From: Morchella semilibera
Lineage: Eukaryota > Ascomycota > Pezizomycetes > Pezizales > Morchellaceae
DNA length: 64,000 nucleotides
Direction of reading: 5' to 3'
Assembly (NCBI GenBank): GCA_009192285.1
Contig: CM018605.1
Location: forward strand, 124,001 to 188,000
The position numbers were made by a program, and so were the translations under genes. Of this stretch, positions 46,878-59,124 are shown piece by piece; positions within the stretch are counted from its first letter, which is position 1, and each line of letters opens with the position of its first letter. The notes beneath the pieces were generated by a model. That model was given only the letters and a program-made list of their open reading frames with translations, was not told the origin of the DNA and did not search any database.

Positions 46878-49390
46878 TATACTTCTACTGTCGCACAACA
46901 TCTTTTTTTTTTCTCCTTTTTTTTTTTTTTTTTTTAATCCCTTCAGTTAGAGCAAACCTCGTTCCTAATTTTCCCTACTCCCAAGAGATCAGTACCATTG
47001 AGATCCACTACAATCTTTTTTACCAAGACGAAAAAGAACGGAAAACACCCTGGCCGGTTACCGGGAAAAAAGGACAAAAATCTGGCTTTCTTCTTCTTCT
47101 TCTACTCCTCCTCCTCCTCCTCCTCCTCCTCCTCCTCCACGTCCTTCTCCTCCTCCATCGATTATTTCTTGCTTACCCAAATTCAATTCCCACCCTCCCT
47201 GCTATATGCAGGTATCATAAATACGTCAACTATGATAGGCTCTCCTGCCTAATATTTATCCCCACCTCCGTGAAAGGGACCCCATCCTGGCTAGTCTATA
47301 CTGTAAGTAATGGTATCGTAAAGTGCCGCTAGAGGTGTAGGTACCTTATTTCATTCCATTGCCCAGCCAAAAAAAACCCCGGGAGATTCGATCCCCCCCC
47401 ATCGTCAAAAAGTAATTCCGCTGCGAATACCTCTCCTCCGTACACCCCCCGTCACCAAATTCCTCACCCTCGTAGATGACAGAGGCTTGTCTACGCCTTT
47501 ATGTAATTTTTCCCATGACAGATAACTTAACCCTCGCAATGTCTCGGATTTCGACTAGTCCACTTCTAGTCCCTCCCTTATCTCTGGTCACACCCGAAAA
47601 ATAACCGCTATCAACAAACCACCAGCGCGAAAATGCGAGATAACCAAATATCCCCATACCTGCTAGGTTTTGTGCACTTAACTTACCAGCCACCCTTTGG
47701 GTGATGAAGAATTACACTTATTTTATTCCTTTCAATATACACCCCACGTTCTCTTGATTCACTTTTTTTTCTTTTTTTTTTTTCTTTTTCCTTTCATGAA
47801 CTATTGAGATCGCTATTTTGTGTGGGGGGTCTCAAGGTTCGTCCTGTATGCAAACGTGAGTGTGGGGTGTTCATATTGTTGTTACTCGTTGGACACTCTG
47901 TCTTCTCTATCTTCGATCGTACCTCTTGCCTCTTTGAAAAGACACGCTATACATACATTGTTTATCAAGTTCTAGTGATTATTCTTTTGGGGGTTGCTCA
48001 CTCTCTTCGAATTTCTTCTCTTCCCATCACCCTCGCCATCTGGTAGTAATTGAGGTCTTCTGTTTTCGGGCTCAAAGTTGGTGGTCACGTCGTCGTCGTC
48101 GTTCATTCAACTGACATCTGATCTCGTGGAGACCAGATACGGACGTTACAAACTAACCCCCTTCTTTCGTCAGTAATACAAGTTGTACCCCTACCATAAC
48201 AGCCCAAACCAAACCAAACTGGGCCAAACCATATCATACCATACCATACCTTTCGTCTCACTGTAATCAGCCTCAATATCGCATACCTCCAATCCGTACA
48301 ACTGTATTACAGATTACATGAGTGTAGACTGATCCCAAACGGACGTTTCCATTCCATAATAACATATAGGTATGTTACAGAGAACCCTCCTTATAGTATC
48401 CCCCATTTAAACAAACCCGGGGAGTTATGAACACCCAACTACATAGTCTTCTTGAGTGTACTCTGTATCCCGAATTCTCTTGATTGATCAGATCAGTGTC
48501 CAGACTCACTTCTCCCCCCCCCCCCCTCCCCCCTCTCTCCCCCACAGCCATACGCATTCAAACAACCAGCCAGGAATACAGCCAGCCTCATCAACAGGGA
48601 AAGGGAAAAGGACTTATCTGCAGACCTTCCTCATCGCACCCATTCGGGCATTCTACTCTCTCCCCCCTTGCCCCATTTAGGATCTCACTACTCACCTTTC
48701 CCGAGAGACCCGTAACCCTGGGATCCTGGAAGTCGGAGCCAGAGCTCTACATTCCCTTACCGTAATCTAATCTACCAATTGCCTGGTCTGTTCAACTGCG
48801 ATAAGCTCAGGACAGAATACAACCCAAACCCAGCACACGACCAATCTTTTCCCCTTCGATATTCCTCCATCTTTCTTTTCACAACCTTCCGCGCTCACCA
48901 CCACCCCCCCCCCCACATATACACACATTCCCTTCCCTCGCCCCTCCGTAACTTATTGTCGCTGCTACTACTGCTACTACTGTCTATCTGCTATCTATCA
49001 CTGCCACTTACTGTTACTGTTACTACTACTGATCTGCTGCTTGCTTTGATATTTTTGGTCTTTGCGCGCGTGCTGTTCTCTTGACATATCTCGTTTGCCG
49101 TTATCACGATTCTACCGTCATCTTCACCCTTTCCGCCCGCGAGTTTCACGTTAAATCCGTGGCAATAAAAAGTCTTGCACAAGATTTTGACTTCTTGGAT
49201 TTGGAACGGGAGTTGTATGTGCTTTTGTTCATCTCCTAGCTACCGGTAGCACCCCTACATACATACAAAGAGAAATTACAGGTTCAAAAGAGAGAAAAAA
49301 AGAAAAAAAAGGTCAAACAAGAAAAACAATAATTCCGGAATTAGAAAATTCCACAGGTTATCCCCCCATCAAAGGCACGAAGAACAGGCC
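46878..49390. other. Pyrimidine-rich upstream region of the Zn2Cys6 gene
   Basis: A long T/C-rich stretch with a (CTT)n(CTC)n microsatellite (about 47086-47151), C runs (48511-48530) and small upstream ATGs. It probably includes the promoter and a long leader of the regulator starting at 49391. No gene is supported. Confidence 0.5.
47086..47151 (+). repeat. (CTT)n(CTC)n microsatellite
   Basis: A run of cttcttctt followed by more than ten ctc units, a perfect trinucleotide tract in non-coding DNA. Confidence 0.85.
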
Positions 49391-52300
49391 ATGAGTTTGA
49401 ACAAGTCGGGCGAAAGTGGGAGTAGCGGTAATAGCATTAGTAGTAGTGGAGCGACAGCAGTCGCTACAACTGCTGGTGCAACAACTACTACTAACGCTGC
49501 CCCCAGTACAGCCACCAGTAACACCTCCGGCACTTCTTCCTCTAGCACTGTTCCTCAAGCAAATGCGACGGTATCCACAAACGGATCATCCTCGTCATCC
49601 GCTGCCTCTCAACCTCAGAACACTCCTCAGAAATCAACCGGTAATGCGGGAAAGTCCACGGGATCCAGTGTCAATGGAGAGAATGGGACGAGTCGGGGTC
49701 GGAGGGACCGCCCCTGCGATGCTTGTCGTAGACGGAAGAGCAGATGCGTCATGAGCGACGGCGCTGAAATATGTGTACTTTGCCAGTTCCATAGTCAGGA
49801 ATGTACCTTCGTGCAATCGCCACAACCACGGAAGCGACGATTGGCATCCTCCAGTGTTCAAGGCTCGGAAGAGCCGACAGTCAATAAGAAGCGGTATGTT
49901 GTCTTGTTATTTGCAACTGGAAGATTTTATTAGAAAACCGTATAGAGAAAGGAAAGGAATATCATTTAGCATCCCTTACTTGCTACTGATTCCCATGCCA
50001 TGTTCCTTTTCCTTTTCGTTTTGGTTACCCTATATCTTAGTCACTCCCCAATTTTCTGGTGCAAAGCTCATCTCTGGGAACCGCTCCCTAGCAGCAGGTC
50101 TACCGAGCCAGATTCACCGCTAGAAACTCGCGGCAATGTTCCGGTAGACGACCACTCCCACTCCAACCAGCGTGGCCAATCCCTCCTCAAAGAGTCTTTG
50201 GGTCTCCAGAGTAACCGACACACCCAGTTGATAGGCCCTACCAGTGAATATGAATCTTGCCTGGTAGACCTGTGCCCATTTGACAGTAAGGACGAGTATT
50301 CACTCTCCTCCATGGGTGGGTCATTTCGCCGGGTATCCGACGAAACTACATTCCTAGTGTTTCCTGACCACTCGACGCAGAATCATATGGAGATGTTTGA
50401 GGACCTAGATGCTATTGAACGCATCGTCGCACCACACGGATTGCCGCTCATAAAGTTGTATTTCAAAGTTGTACACCCTTCATTTCCGATTCTGCACAAG
50501 AGGGTATTCCTTGAAAAGTATGCCCGATCATACAGAGAGTTCTCACCGCCGCTATTAGCCGCAGTTTACATCCTTGCCCTTAACTGGTGGTCATACGACA
50601 GGGAGCTCTCCGCATCGAAGAAACCTGATGCTCAGGCGCTTGAAAAGCTCGCCAACAAGACAATCTCTGACGTCATGCACCGTCCTAAGCTATCTACCGT
50701 CCAAGCCGGCCTTCTACTTCTTCAGCAGCACTCGGATCTCAAAAGCGGAAGTTGGGCATTAACAGCGCAGCTGGTGGCAGTTGGGCAAGACCTAGGCCTG
50801 CATCTAGACTGCACCACGTGGAAGATCCCAAGTTGGGAACGCGGGCTCCGAAAGCGCCTAGCATGGGGTCTTTTTATGCAAGACAAATGGGGTGCGCTAA
50901 CCCATGGCCGACCCTCCCATATCACCAAAGCGAATTGGGCAGTACCCCCCGTCAATTCGGATGACTTTCCGGAAAAGGCAGAGGACGAATCTGACGAGGA
51001 AGGGGGAGCATTGGAGGTGGAGAAGGGTCGGACATTATTTGAACAGATGATAGTACTGAGTGGAATAATGGCGGATGTCTTGGAGACATTTTTCACGATT
51101 GAAGCCCAAAGTGGACTGGGTGGACGTGGAGGTACGAACAGGGTTCTAGAAAGGGCGAAGCCGATCCAGATTCGGTTGAAGGAGTGGTTCACAAAACTGC
51201 CAGATTGCTTAAGGATGGATTCAACAAGGCTGAGAAAATTATCTTCTAATGGTTAGAACCCAGTGCTTGGATTTTGTTAAGCATGCTTAATACCGGCATT
51301 GCGAGAACATTCCGGGAATAGGTTGGCATTGTATGGGGTGATTTTCCACATAGATGAGTAATCTGTTGGACGTTCAATCGGCGATGCGGAAATGCACTTC
51401 TCGACACATTGCAGAACTCCGGGTCATGGAATGAAACAGAGAAACTGGCTGCAAGAGAGCGCAACAGGAAACTGCGGGGGGATAGATGGGGTATCTGTAT
51501 CCTTGTGTCACAGCTCCCCCATCTTGTTCCTCTTCGCCGACATCTCGAAAAGAAAAACGATACGTGAAAAGCCTTCTTTTCCATAAAGAATCAGTTTCTC
51601 TGTTTTATTCCCTTGACTTAGAGTTTGTAGGACGGGGCCACTTTTCCTTATGTACATCATTCCCGGAGGAGTTCTCGCAATGCCGTAAAATAAAGTATAC
51701 CTCTCCTCAAGACGAGTTTCTGACGAATCTGTAGGCTATCTTCATCTTGCGTACTTTGCGACAGAGATAACACTCCATCGTCAAATTCTCCGCTCCCTTA
51801 CTCCACCAACCAATGTTGACCCCTACCTCTTGCACATCTGCCGCTCGGCAGCCAAGACTCGTCTCATTTCGGCAATGGACTTTGTTAACCGTCTCAAGCC
51901 AGAGCACCTTCAATCGTTCTGGTATTTTGCTTCAAAGGTTAACTTTGCACTGATCGGAACTTTTGGGTCGTTACTTTGGGCAACCTCCCCTAGTGCGCAG
52001 GAAGCTGAGTTCTATAAAGCAAGGCTCAGTGAGTATAGGTGGACACTCCGTGTTTCATCACGAGGTGCAGAATTCATGGAATATGCTGTTGGTGTGCTAG
52101 ACGCCTCCGCTGGACACTCTCAACAAGAGCAATTCAAGAGGAAGGGTCTAGGAAACCTGGCACCCGGATATACATCCACTGTAGGAGCTGGAGAAGGGTT
52201 CGGCCTGGGAATGGGCGTAGGAATGTCGGGGGGTGAAATTCAACAGCATCCATCCATCATCATGTCTCAACAATGGCGCTCCAATGTCATACCGCACGAA

Positions 52301-52678
52301 CGTGGGAATACCCCTCCTGGAACTGGTGACGAAGATAGCGTGGACGAGATGGACGACGAAGGCGCAGAGACAGATGGATCTAGTACGTCAACCAGGCGTA
52401 CCCGCGATCAAACAAACAGTCAATCACCGAGCATGAGGGCGTTCCACGGGTTCCCATTCCACCACACTGACAACCCTTTCCCACACAACGATCCGTTGGC
52501 CACCAACGCCTCCACGCCCACATCCACCACTTCCTCTGCAATGGACTTCTTTATGATCCCACATAATAATATGATGACAAGAAACAACGTTGTATCAGCT
52601 GTCGGAGGTGGAGGTGGAGAGCTTGATTTCCTGGCGAACACGGCAGGGTGGCATAGTCGAAGAGATGTTGACGATTAA
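49391..52678 (+). CDS. Zn2Cys6 transcription factor, Dal81/TamA-like
   Basis: Exons 49391-49893, 50092-51251 and 51735-52678 give 868 aa. After a Ser/Thr/Ala-rich N-terminus, a binuclear zinc cluster lies at about residues 107-140 with spacing C-x2-C-x6-C-x8-C-x2-C-x6-C (CDACRRRKSRC, CVLCQFHSQEC), then a basic PQPRKRR stretch. The fungal-specific TF domain follows: LIKLYFKVVHPSFPILHKRV, LAAVYILALNWWSYD and GSWALTAQLVAVGQDLGLHL. The region from RLRKLSSN joins GYLHLAYFATEITLH across a 483-nt intron. The whole pattern resembles what I remember of TamA/Dal81, nuclear co-activators of ureide, urea and GABA catabolic genes, but this is recall and not a search. The C-terminus is low complexity. It lies 6.7 kb from a gene carrying an allophanate-hydrolase-type domain. 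Confidence 0.85.
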
Positions 52679-55600
52679 GCTCTTCCCTTACCCCGCTGTT
52701 TTAGAGAAGAACATTCCGTGGGTAAATAGGATGGATAGTTCTTCCGGCGCAATCCTCGGTTAGGCGTGTACTGGTGCGTAGAAACTAAAAAACAAAACAA
52801 AAAGAAATTCAGGCAAGAAACCAGAAGGGAGAGAAGGGAAAGAGCGGAAGTCGGTGTCCTTAACATCTCGTGAGCCCTTCCGCGGAGATGGTCAACTGTA
52901 CTCTTATTTAGGCATGGTACGAACATTTTGGGCTTAGTGGCAGAGCTGCTTGGTAGCATGGGTGGATGATGACACCTGGGGGGGGGATGGCCTCAGACAC
53001 ACTCATGTGAGGCTCGCGGGAGTGTTGGATTGGTGAAAGGGGTGGTGTATGGCGAAATTTTCCTCAGATGCTTCTATTTTTCTTTTTTTTTATTCCTTCC
53101 TTTTTCCTTCTTCCGATCTTTACCATGAGCAGGTTTTTTTTTTTTTTTCGGGTAAAAGCTTGGGTAAGGGAAGTTGTTATCGGATGTGAATTTGAATTCG
53201 GCAGTGTCTGTCTTAAGCTTCCTCTTCTTATAAAGATGGGTTGCTTTTATATTATAACTAGGTGACTATTTATAGACTATCCTTAAGTGTTGAATAGCTT
53301 TTCTTGTCCTCGATTTGATTTGGGCGAGTGTTGTCGATTTTTTCCTTTTTTTTTCCCTGTTGTATTTTTGCGGGGTTGAGCTTACGGTAGCTCAACTAGG
53401 TGGGTTGGCGGATTTTTTTTTTTTTCTTTCCCATAGCTCTCGGGGAGTTGTGCTGTGCTCCATGTATCGATGATCAACGGACAGCTGTATGTGTTTGAAA
53501 GAGAAGTCAATGATTCAGACTGCACTCCACGGTACATTATAGGTATTCGTTGTTTATGATTGCGCCGGTTGGATCGATCCTCAGTCAGGTTGACGAGAAT
53601 GCTACTCTGCTGTCTACTGTTACAGATACCCGTAGTCCCTCATGCTCATGCACGCTCTGTCCCCATTCTTGCTTCTCAGTCAGTGGATGAGGCCCACCAT
53701 GAGGGCGATACTTATTCCAACATTTACGTACTCTCGAGCGATATTTCAATAATCGCCCGTCCACGCAGTCAATCAATTGTACACGTCGACATCTCTACAC
53801 CTCTAACTATACACTTTCCCGACTAAGGTGTTTTCAATATTCATTACTACAGTGAGTCACGATAATTCATTGGCCGACTGACTGTGAATATGCCCTTCTC
53901 TCTCTCTCCCTTCCTCTCTCTCTCTCTCCCTCCCCCCTCCCACCCGTACCTGGTATTTGACGCACCCACTCACATTCCTCATTACGATTCGTTAGCCCCG
54001 TTGCGGCAGTGCGGAAATTCCGGGGTGCAGGAAGAAATGCTGGCTGGCTGGCCAGTGCACGGGCAGCTATCCGGGTGCCAATATCGTGGCCTGGTTTTTC
54101 TTACGAAATCGATGGACTGGGACCCTCTTTCTCTATTTTTTTTTTCATCCTGTCCCTTGCTAGGCCTATAGGGTAGACATACTCTAACAACTTGCCTAGA
54201 TTGGTAGGTAAGGGGAGGAAGGCATCCAAGGAGATGCTACCTGTGTATGTCGGTATACAATGTCGGCACTCGTCGGCTTCCCCTAGAGGACAGAATGTTA
54301 CCAGATTGGGGTATTGCGGGCTTCGTAGTCCTGAGCTTGTGAGATGATGAATACGTACATGCGTGAATTGATGGGCCGATGGGGGGGGCGGTGGAACAGA
54401 CGAATTGGGGATTATTCACTCAGAGTATGCTGATGCTATTGGCCATCATTGCTTACTTACCTGCTCAAGGAGAAGTGGTCGAGGCAATTGTGTATGTGCT
54501 CTGCTCTACACGGATACATTCACTACCTACAGCCGGGCCAGGATCAACAGGGGATGCACTTGAAGTCTCGTGGAGAATTTACAGCGAATCCACTTCCACG
54601 GATTCGGGTCGTGGTTCACCTCACGATGAGATTCAAATGCCATCCACATAGCTAGCACGTCTGTGCTCTACAGGCTGGGTAGAGGAGAGAGACCTCATCC
54701 ACCGGGCACATGTAGGAAGGAACCGCCCAACTAGATGTATGTATTGATTAATGATACTCATAACAGTTGCGTAAGTATCGCTCTTTCTGTTGGGATTCCT
54801 TTATTTATGAGCCCACTCGTTCATCGCGGTAGCTGCCCTACTACTACTGTAAGGGACAGAAACAAAACAGAGCTGACACCAAGGTTTATTTAGAATTGAG
54901 CGAGGGTAGGGTTGATCCTGCCTCATCTGATTATCATTCAAGTAATCGTTGCCCATTTAAGTTTTTCGGCCTTGGCATGGCGTGTGTTTAGTTAGTCTTA
55001 CTCGTGACAGCGAGTTGCTAGCTAAAGGATGCAGCTATCCGTAGAAAGAAAGAAAAATGGGAAAATGCATGGAACTGCCTAACCTTACATGTGCTGTAGG
55101 AAAACCTGTACATAACGGGCCTACATCAAGACACACATATATCCACTTGTTCTAATCTATGCTTGGTTACTAAATATGAATTGGTATGCAGCTGTCAATA
55201 TTTGCCATTCGTCCTGGTGAGCTATAAGCTAGCGGGTTAGTTAGATTAATATTCAATTGACGAAACGAGAATCGTGGCTCCACTACTTTGTGAAATACAT
55301 GTTTTTGTAGTCTCAGCGTAGTTGTTGCAACCTGATTCCAAAAGCTACTGGCATGAGAAAATTTAAAAAACAGCCTTCATTCTGTTACAGACTTGGAATT
55401 CACGATAACTGTCAGCTTGTTAATATGTGCCATCATCTTCTGTAGTTGTTGGTTGTTAAAGGGTTTTTATTGTGCGATAGAGATCGATCGTGGGACCAAT
55501 TTTTTTTTGCCCTCCCCTCTTGTGCCTCTGATTGATTATTCAAGTTCACTGGCTCATCTCCATGAGGAAGAGGTTCGTGCGGCGTTGGATCTCTCTACTT

Positions 55601-56064
55601 TGACTAAAAAATTTCACTCAAAAAAATTCAATCGACTGATCTTGTTTACTTATTTTCTCTTGTGCGGCGTAGGTCCCGGGATCGCAGGGTCTAGGCTCGG
55701 GGCCTTCGGGGCCTCACATCCCTAAAGGGGTATCTTAAGACCGCTGACTTTCAATCCGAACAGAAGTGATATAAGATCAACTAGATCTGTGTCTGCGTGT
55801 AAAAGAAAACAAAAGAGAACAAAAGAAAGAAGTGACGTCGACGCAAGACATATATCTGTAGTATATGTACCTACTAGAAAATACCAAGGCCTGAAACAAC
55901 TACAATTTAAAATTTTTTAATACTCTAAGCCCTAAACCCTGACCCAACTTCTATTGTACACAAACCCATGAAATAAACTCTTTTATTTCCGTCAGCCTAC
56001 CGCCCCAGCAACAAGGTGGAAATGATAGAACTTACCGAAAATTCGACCTTCTCACAACCCACAA
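52679..56064. other. Intergenic region
   Basis: T-rich 3' flank of the regulator, simple T and CT tracts, and no supported gene. A frame at 53599-53826 begins MLLCCLLLQIPVVPHAHA, like a signal peptide, but is otherwise unsupported. Confidence 0.45.
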
Positions 56065-57435
56065 CTATAACCCACGATATGAAAGATCGCTATCACGGGT
56101 ATAATTGTTGCCAGTATCAACGTTATCAGGATTATCCAGCCTCCCAAACTCTGCATCCCTAGTCAACGCAGGACTCCCAAAATCCGAGCCATCCAATCTA
56201 CCAAATTGTGCATCCCTCGTGAGCGCCGGGCTCCCAAAATCCGACGCCGCTCCCCCCTCCCAACTAACGCGCTCCATAATCTCCGGTTGCCTCCCAAACA
56301 GACAGCCCCGTGCGGCATCTAGGTCGATGGGCTCCCCCCTGGCCTGGGAGGATAACCCAATTTGCAATGGGACTCCTTTTCGTGTCTGGTAGTATGTGAG
56401 CCTGGGATTTCGTCCTTGAAGCTCCTTCTTCAGCACCACCCCAGTGTATGCGCATGTATCTGGGCCTAAGTCTTCCTTAATAGCTTCAGCAACATCAAGG
56501 ATGGCCCTGACCTTGCCGATGCGGTGGCCGGCTTGGTACAGCTGGCAGCGGAGGCAGGCGTCTAGCCAGAGGAGAAACATGCCGAGCACCCAGTACAGGT
56601 GCAAACCGCAAGCAACTTTCCAGACAGCCTTTGAGAAGCCGTATGAATAATGGCCCGAGGGGTGGTTGAGGCAATTGGTCATGTTGTAACTGAGAGGGTA
56701 CCAGGTCCCGTTCAATACCAGCCTGTTGCCTTCTTGTTCGGCGCCGCTCTTGAAATCATCAAGCGGAATCATTGATTGGTCCTCAAACACGATGTAGGGA
56801 GACGTGTGGTTTGTGTAACCAGTCATTGCTGACATGAGTGTGGGGAACAAGGCGATATATGCCACCGAGTAAAACAAGAATAAGATCTTGACCAGATGGC
56901 GTCTTGTGGCTAGGATATGGTTCCTGATTGCCCTAATCATGGCCCATGGGCCTATCTCGAATGCTAATGAAAGATAAAAGTCGTACCCGACGGTAGAGGT
57001 CTCAGCGACGTGGTCAAGGGTAGCAACATATGCCTTGTGTGCAATCCGTAGGAGCACCAATTGCCCCCCACGCCCAACGATGATGTCCCAGGCGATGTCC
57101 AGTGACTTTGCAGCCGTAAAGTCCAGGCTCCCGAATGAGAGATCGATGGTGATCCCTTTTCCCAGCGGGGAGTAATGTCTACCGCGGGCTGTCTGCTCCC
57201 CAGGATCAAAGATCACTGGTGTGCCGGATCCAGGGCAGAGATCTCTGACAAGGCTTTGCGCTTTGGTTAGGAAGATCACGCTAGATATTATGAATAATGC
57301 CATAAAGCAGAACACGGCGCCGGAAACTATTGCGATCTTTTTTCTCTGCTCTTGCGAAGATATTCGTGTTAGTGTGATAGGAGGAAGATGAGATTGGAAG
57401 TCCCGCGCGCGCTGGTACTTGCGGGCAAAGAACAT
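56065..57435 (-). CDS. Fungal integral membrane protein of unknown function
   Basis: A single exon from ATG 57435-57433 (MFFARKYQRARDF) to TAG gives about 456 aa. Membrane spans are visible near the N-terminus (IVSGAVFCFMALFIISSVIF) and further on (LVKILFLFYSVAYIALFPTL; GLHLYWVLGMFLLWLDACL). A large non-cytosolic segment carries N-glycosylation-like sites (NHTS, NGTW, NMTN). The C-terminal tail contains two tandem copies of FGSPALTRDAxFGRLD. The set of blocks (SFGSLDFTAAKSLDIAWD; GRGGQLVLLRIAHKAYVATL) is familiar from uncharacterised ascomycete proteins; I know no function. The open frame continues upstream of this ATG for 55 codons, but that part looks like leader sequence. Confidence 0.75.
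   Translation of the reverse strand: MFFARKYQRARDFQSHLPPITLTRISSQEQRKKIAIVSGAVFCFMALFIISSVIFLTKAQSLVRDLCPGSGTPVIFDPGEQTARGRHYSPLGKGITIDLSFGSLDFTAAKSLDIAWDIIVGRGGQLVLLRIAHKAYVATLDHVAETSTVGYDFYLSLAFEIGPWAMIRAIRNHILATRRHLVKILFLFYSVAYIALFPTLMSAMTGYTNHTSPYIVFEDQSMIPLDDFKSGAEQEGNRLVLNGTWYPLSYNMTNCLNHPSGHYSYGFSKAVWKVACGLHLYWVLGMFLLWLDACLRCQLYQAGHRIGKVRAILDVAEAIKEDLGPDTCAYTGVVLKKELQGRNPRLTYYQTRKGVPLQIGLSSQARGEPIDLDAARGCLFGRQPEIMERVSWEGGAASDFGSPALTRDAQFGRLDGSDFGSPALTRDAEFGRLDNPDNVDTGNNYTRDSDLSYRGL
56105..56232 (-). repeat. Tandem duplication in the C-terminal tail of the membrane protein
   Basis: Two near-identical units encoding FGSPALTRDAxFGRLD sit next to each other within the coding sequence, an in-frame duplication of 19 codons. 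Confidence 0.75.
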
Positions 57436-59124
57436 TTTTCGTTTTGAGGGTTGACAAGGTGGTTGACTTCTGAGAGAATAAGCCCTATATTCGTTTTTGG
57501 AATAGAGAATATATATAGTAGCTATGGGAAGTAACTGGTTTTGTAGTCTAGAATCACCCCGCAATTCAAATTGACTGGAGGAGTAAGTTGAAAGGCTCAC
57601 GCCCTGAGTGAAACGGCAAAGGAATGGATGGAGTCAGATGAATTCCAGTTGAGAGATAGGGCTATGGGTTGGCAAAACTTGGCAGTGAATCATTTGGGTG
57701 TTGATCTTTGATCTTATGTGAGGGGTGGGGCTGAGATAAAAACAAAAAAAAGCAAATCCAATTGAGTGATAGCTATGAATAAACATATATATATAGGGTT
57801 TATTCAGTGCAATCAGCGGGAGATAAGCTAACAATGTGTTCGCCTTGTGTGGGTATAGATTAAATGTTCAATTTATAATTTTACTAGACTACGAAGCAAC
57901 CAGATCAAGCTTAATTAAGATCACCAATGGCCAATACTCATATAGAAGAGCTGTGTTGTGTTTCATATGATTAAAGTTTTGATATCCCTGGACCGTACTG
58001 TGTAGATCAGATAACCTTATCTAGACCCAACGTCGCCTAGCCGCAGAATGTCTTAAGGGGACGACACTCGCTATCACAATCTTTATATTCACTACATGAG
58101 AGCGCCTAAGCCCCCGTGTCCCAAATACTTGGCCTAGGTTCTGCCAGTGGTACCGAACTGACATTAGAGTTCTATATCTTACAAAAATTACCGAAACCGG
58201 GGGAGCTTTGACGAAACGCTTGTGATTTCTCTCCGCTCGTTAGCGGGTATAGGCGCTCGTCTGGGTCGGTAGAAAAGTAACATGCCGGCAGACGCTAATC
58301 CCGGGACTAGTACACGCGACCCACGTCATTCTTGGCGCCATTTCCGGGTCTTAAGCAATCTCGAGTACATATCTCCCTACCCCATATTCCGACACCTTAT
58401 GCTAACGTCTATATAGACCTTAGTCCACCCCCAGGACACGCCCAGGGTTACGCCTAGGACATGCCCAAAACCACGCCCAAAACGACGACCTCTGCGGGCA
58501 GGGAGGTGGGCGGGCGGGCATATATGTACCTCCTAGAACAAATAAAAGATATACCGTTCATCACCTGAACTGTCCAATCGTCGATGTGCACTAACGTCAT
58601 TTCCCAGCGAAAATTAACGTCAAGGTTCTGCCATGACTACATGTGTACTAACCTAGTAAAAAATACAAGGCGAGGTTTTAGAGACTAATGACGAAAGGTC
58701 GACTTCTGACTCCGAGACGACGCCGAGACGACCTTGCTGCGCCGGGGCGAGGGGCTACAGGTAAGCAATTGTTTTGGTGCGTCTTTTGCGTCTTTTGCGC
58801 CGGATGCGCCCAGGCGCAGCAAGGCGCAACCTGATTTTTTGCTGACGACTGGTTGGAGGCCTGATTGAAACTTTAGATTTTCTGCAATGGCCAGTTGCAA
58901 TTTGAGAATAGCGGGATCAGAAAAGGATGGACGGGGACAAACGCTCACAAGAATCCTACTTTATCTACATGTAGAGTACCTGCATGCCGGACCCTAACCC
59001 CTGAAACTTCTCTTTTTCTCGTGTTACCTGCAGTCTAGATATGATATATATGACTAACTCAACCTCCCCCGCACGAGCTAAGTACATATACCCGGACAGA
59101 GCATTATCAACTTTCACACCAGCA
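57436..59124. other. Intergenic region upstream of the NLR
   Basis: No gene is supported. It contains four short imperfect repeats around ACACGCCCAGG (58436-58480), a GC-rich patch at 58720-58850 and one TACATGTA (58966), about 160 bp before the NLR start. Confidence 0.5.

Noticed and set aside
53599-53826. Small protein with signal-peptide-like N-terminus
   Set aside because: Short, without cysteine pattern, promoter cue or homolog known to me; a chance frame is as likely.
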